From Methylococcaceae bacterium (GTDB lineage: Bacteria; Pseudomonadota; Gammaproteobacteria; Methylococcales; Methylococcaceae), in the NCBI GenBank assembly GCA_028678445.1, contig JAJRDJ010000251.1, positions 1 to 7,250 on the forward strand: a stretch of DNA of 7,250 bases, written 5' to 3'. A program made the position numbers and the translations under genes. The notes beneath the pieces are model-generated. The model saw only the letters and a list, made by a program, of their open reading frames with translations, searched no databases and was not told the origin of the DNA. Each line of letters starts with the position of its first letter. The stretch's first letter is position 1. Below are positions 7,004 through 7,250 of the stretch, piece after piece.

Positions 7004-7250
7004 GATTCCTCCATTACTCGCCGCCAGAAACTCGAGGAAAAATGGGGGTCTATCCATTCCGAAAAGGCCCGCCACCCAGGGTACCCCGCGCGAAACAGGG
7101 CACCTGGCATGCGGCCATCCTTGGCCGGGTACAAGCGCCCGCCGGCTTCGGCCACGAGGGCGTCCAGCCGCTCAAACAGCCGATGAAGTTTCTCGCCCCG
7201 ATTCGGGAAATCCAGCGCCAGCGTGATGCCGTGCAGAGGGAAAGACAAAA
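7000..7250 (-). CDS. DprE1-like FAD-dependent oxidoreductase, C-terminal fragment
   Basis: Only the last 82 codons and the stop are in the window; the gene continues past the right edge. The visible part has GITLALDFPNRG, then AEAGGRLYPAKDGRM, then FRAGYPGW. This resembles the C-terminal cap of mycobacterial DprE1, where GGRLYTAKDSR carries Lys418, a residue beside the flavin and the substrate pocket. The corresponding lysine is present here. DprE1 oxidises the 2-hydroxyl of polyprenyl-phospho-ribose, and DprE2 then reduces the ketone with inverted configuration. The FAD-binding N-terminal half is outside the window, so flavin binding and the covalent-inhibitor cysteine cannot be checked. Its stop codon shares bases with the start of the reductase gene (ATGA), which fits a two-enzyme operon. 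Confidence 0.82.
   Translation of the reverse strand, partial: LSFPLHGITLALDFPNRGEKLHRLFERLDALVAEAGGRLYPAKDGRMPGALFRAGYPGWRAFSEWIDPHFSSSFWRRVMEES
7007..7012 (-). promoter_or_regulatory. Ribosome binding site of the DprE2-like reductase
   Basis: The minus strand reads GGAGGA, 3 bases before the ATG at 7003, inside the last codons of the oxidoreductase gene. The spacing is short but the match is strong. It supports the ATG at 7003 over in-frame upstream starts as far as 7075, which would add 24 residues ahead of the Rossmann fold. Confidence 0.7.

Noticed and set aside
7004..7075. A 24-residue N-terminal extension of the reductase
   Set aside because: It overlaps the oxidoreductase coding sequence, and the Rossmann fold starts at the ATG at 7003, which has GGAGGA just ahead of it.
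6185..7186. A 333-codon open frame on the plus strand, opposite the reductase gene
   Set aside because: It lies almost wholly antisense to the reductase and oxidoreductase genes, whose motifs and ribosome binding site are clear. Its translation is rich in Arg, His, Gln and Gly with no recognisable domain, which is typical of a shadow frame in GC-rich DNA.

Overview
The window is a stretch of bacterial chromosome in which every gene I can support lies on the minus strand. It is moderately GC-rich. The proteins resemble their Escherichia coli counterparts closely over long stretches, and the order tgt-yajC-secD-secF is the classic proteobacterial one, so I infer a gammaproteobacterium or a near relative outside the Enterobacteriaceae. 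The exact genus cannot be read from the sequence.

Right to left, which is the direction of transcription, the layout is as follows. (1) 7250-6266: the C-terminal end of a DprE1-like FAD-dependent oxidoreductase, coupled by a 4-base ATGA overlap to a complete DprE2-like short-chain reductase. By family knowledge such a pair epimerises polyprenyl-phospho-ribose to polyprenyl-phospho-arabinose. (2) 6265-6161: a 105-base gap with a weak promoter candidate and two small inverted repeats, ahead of tgt. (3) 6160-1757: tgt (tRNA-guanine transglycosylase), yajC, secD and secF, separated by gaps of 36, 55 and 56 bases. This looks like one operon, with a small hairpin between tgt and yajC. (4) 1736-1712: an intrinsic terminator that closes the operon. 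(5) 1658 to the left edge: tex (yhgF), encoding an RNA-binding transcription accessory protein. Only its first 552 codons are in the window, and its frame is open through the edge.

SecD, SecF and YajC form the accessory membrane complex of the Sec translocon, which uses the proton-motive force to complete protein export. Tgt acts separately, in tRNA queuosine modification, and shares only the operon. Tex is a general nucleic-acid-binding factor. The least ordinary part is the DprE1/DprE2-like pair, which suggests that the organism makes a lipid-linked D-arabinofuranose donor. I see no mobile element, CRISPR array, RNA gene or undescribed system. No gene-free stretch exceeds 300 bases. Most of the window is well-conserved housekeeping sequence.
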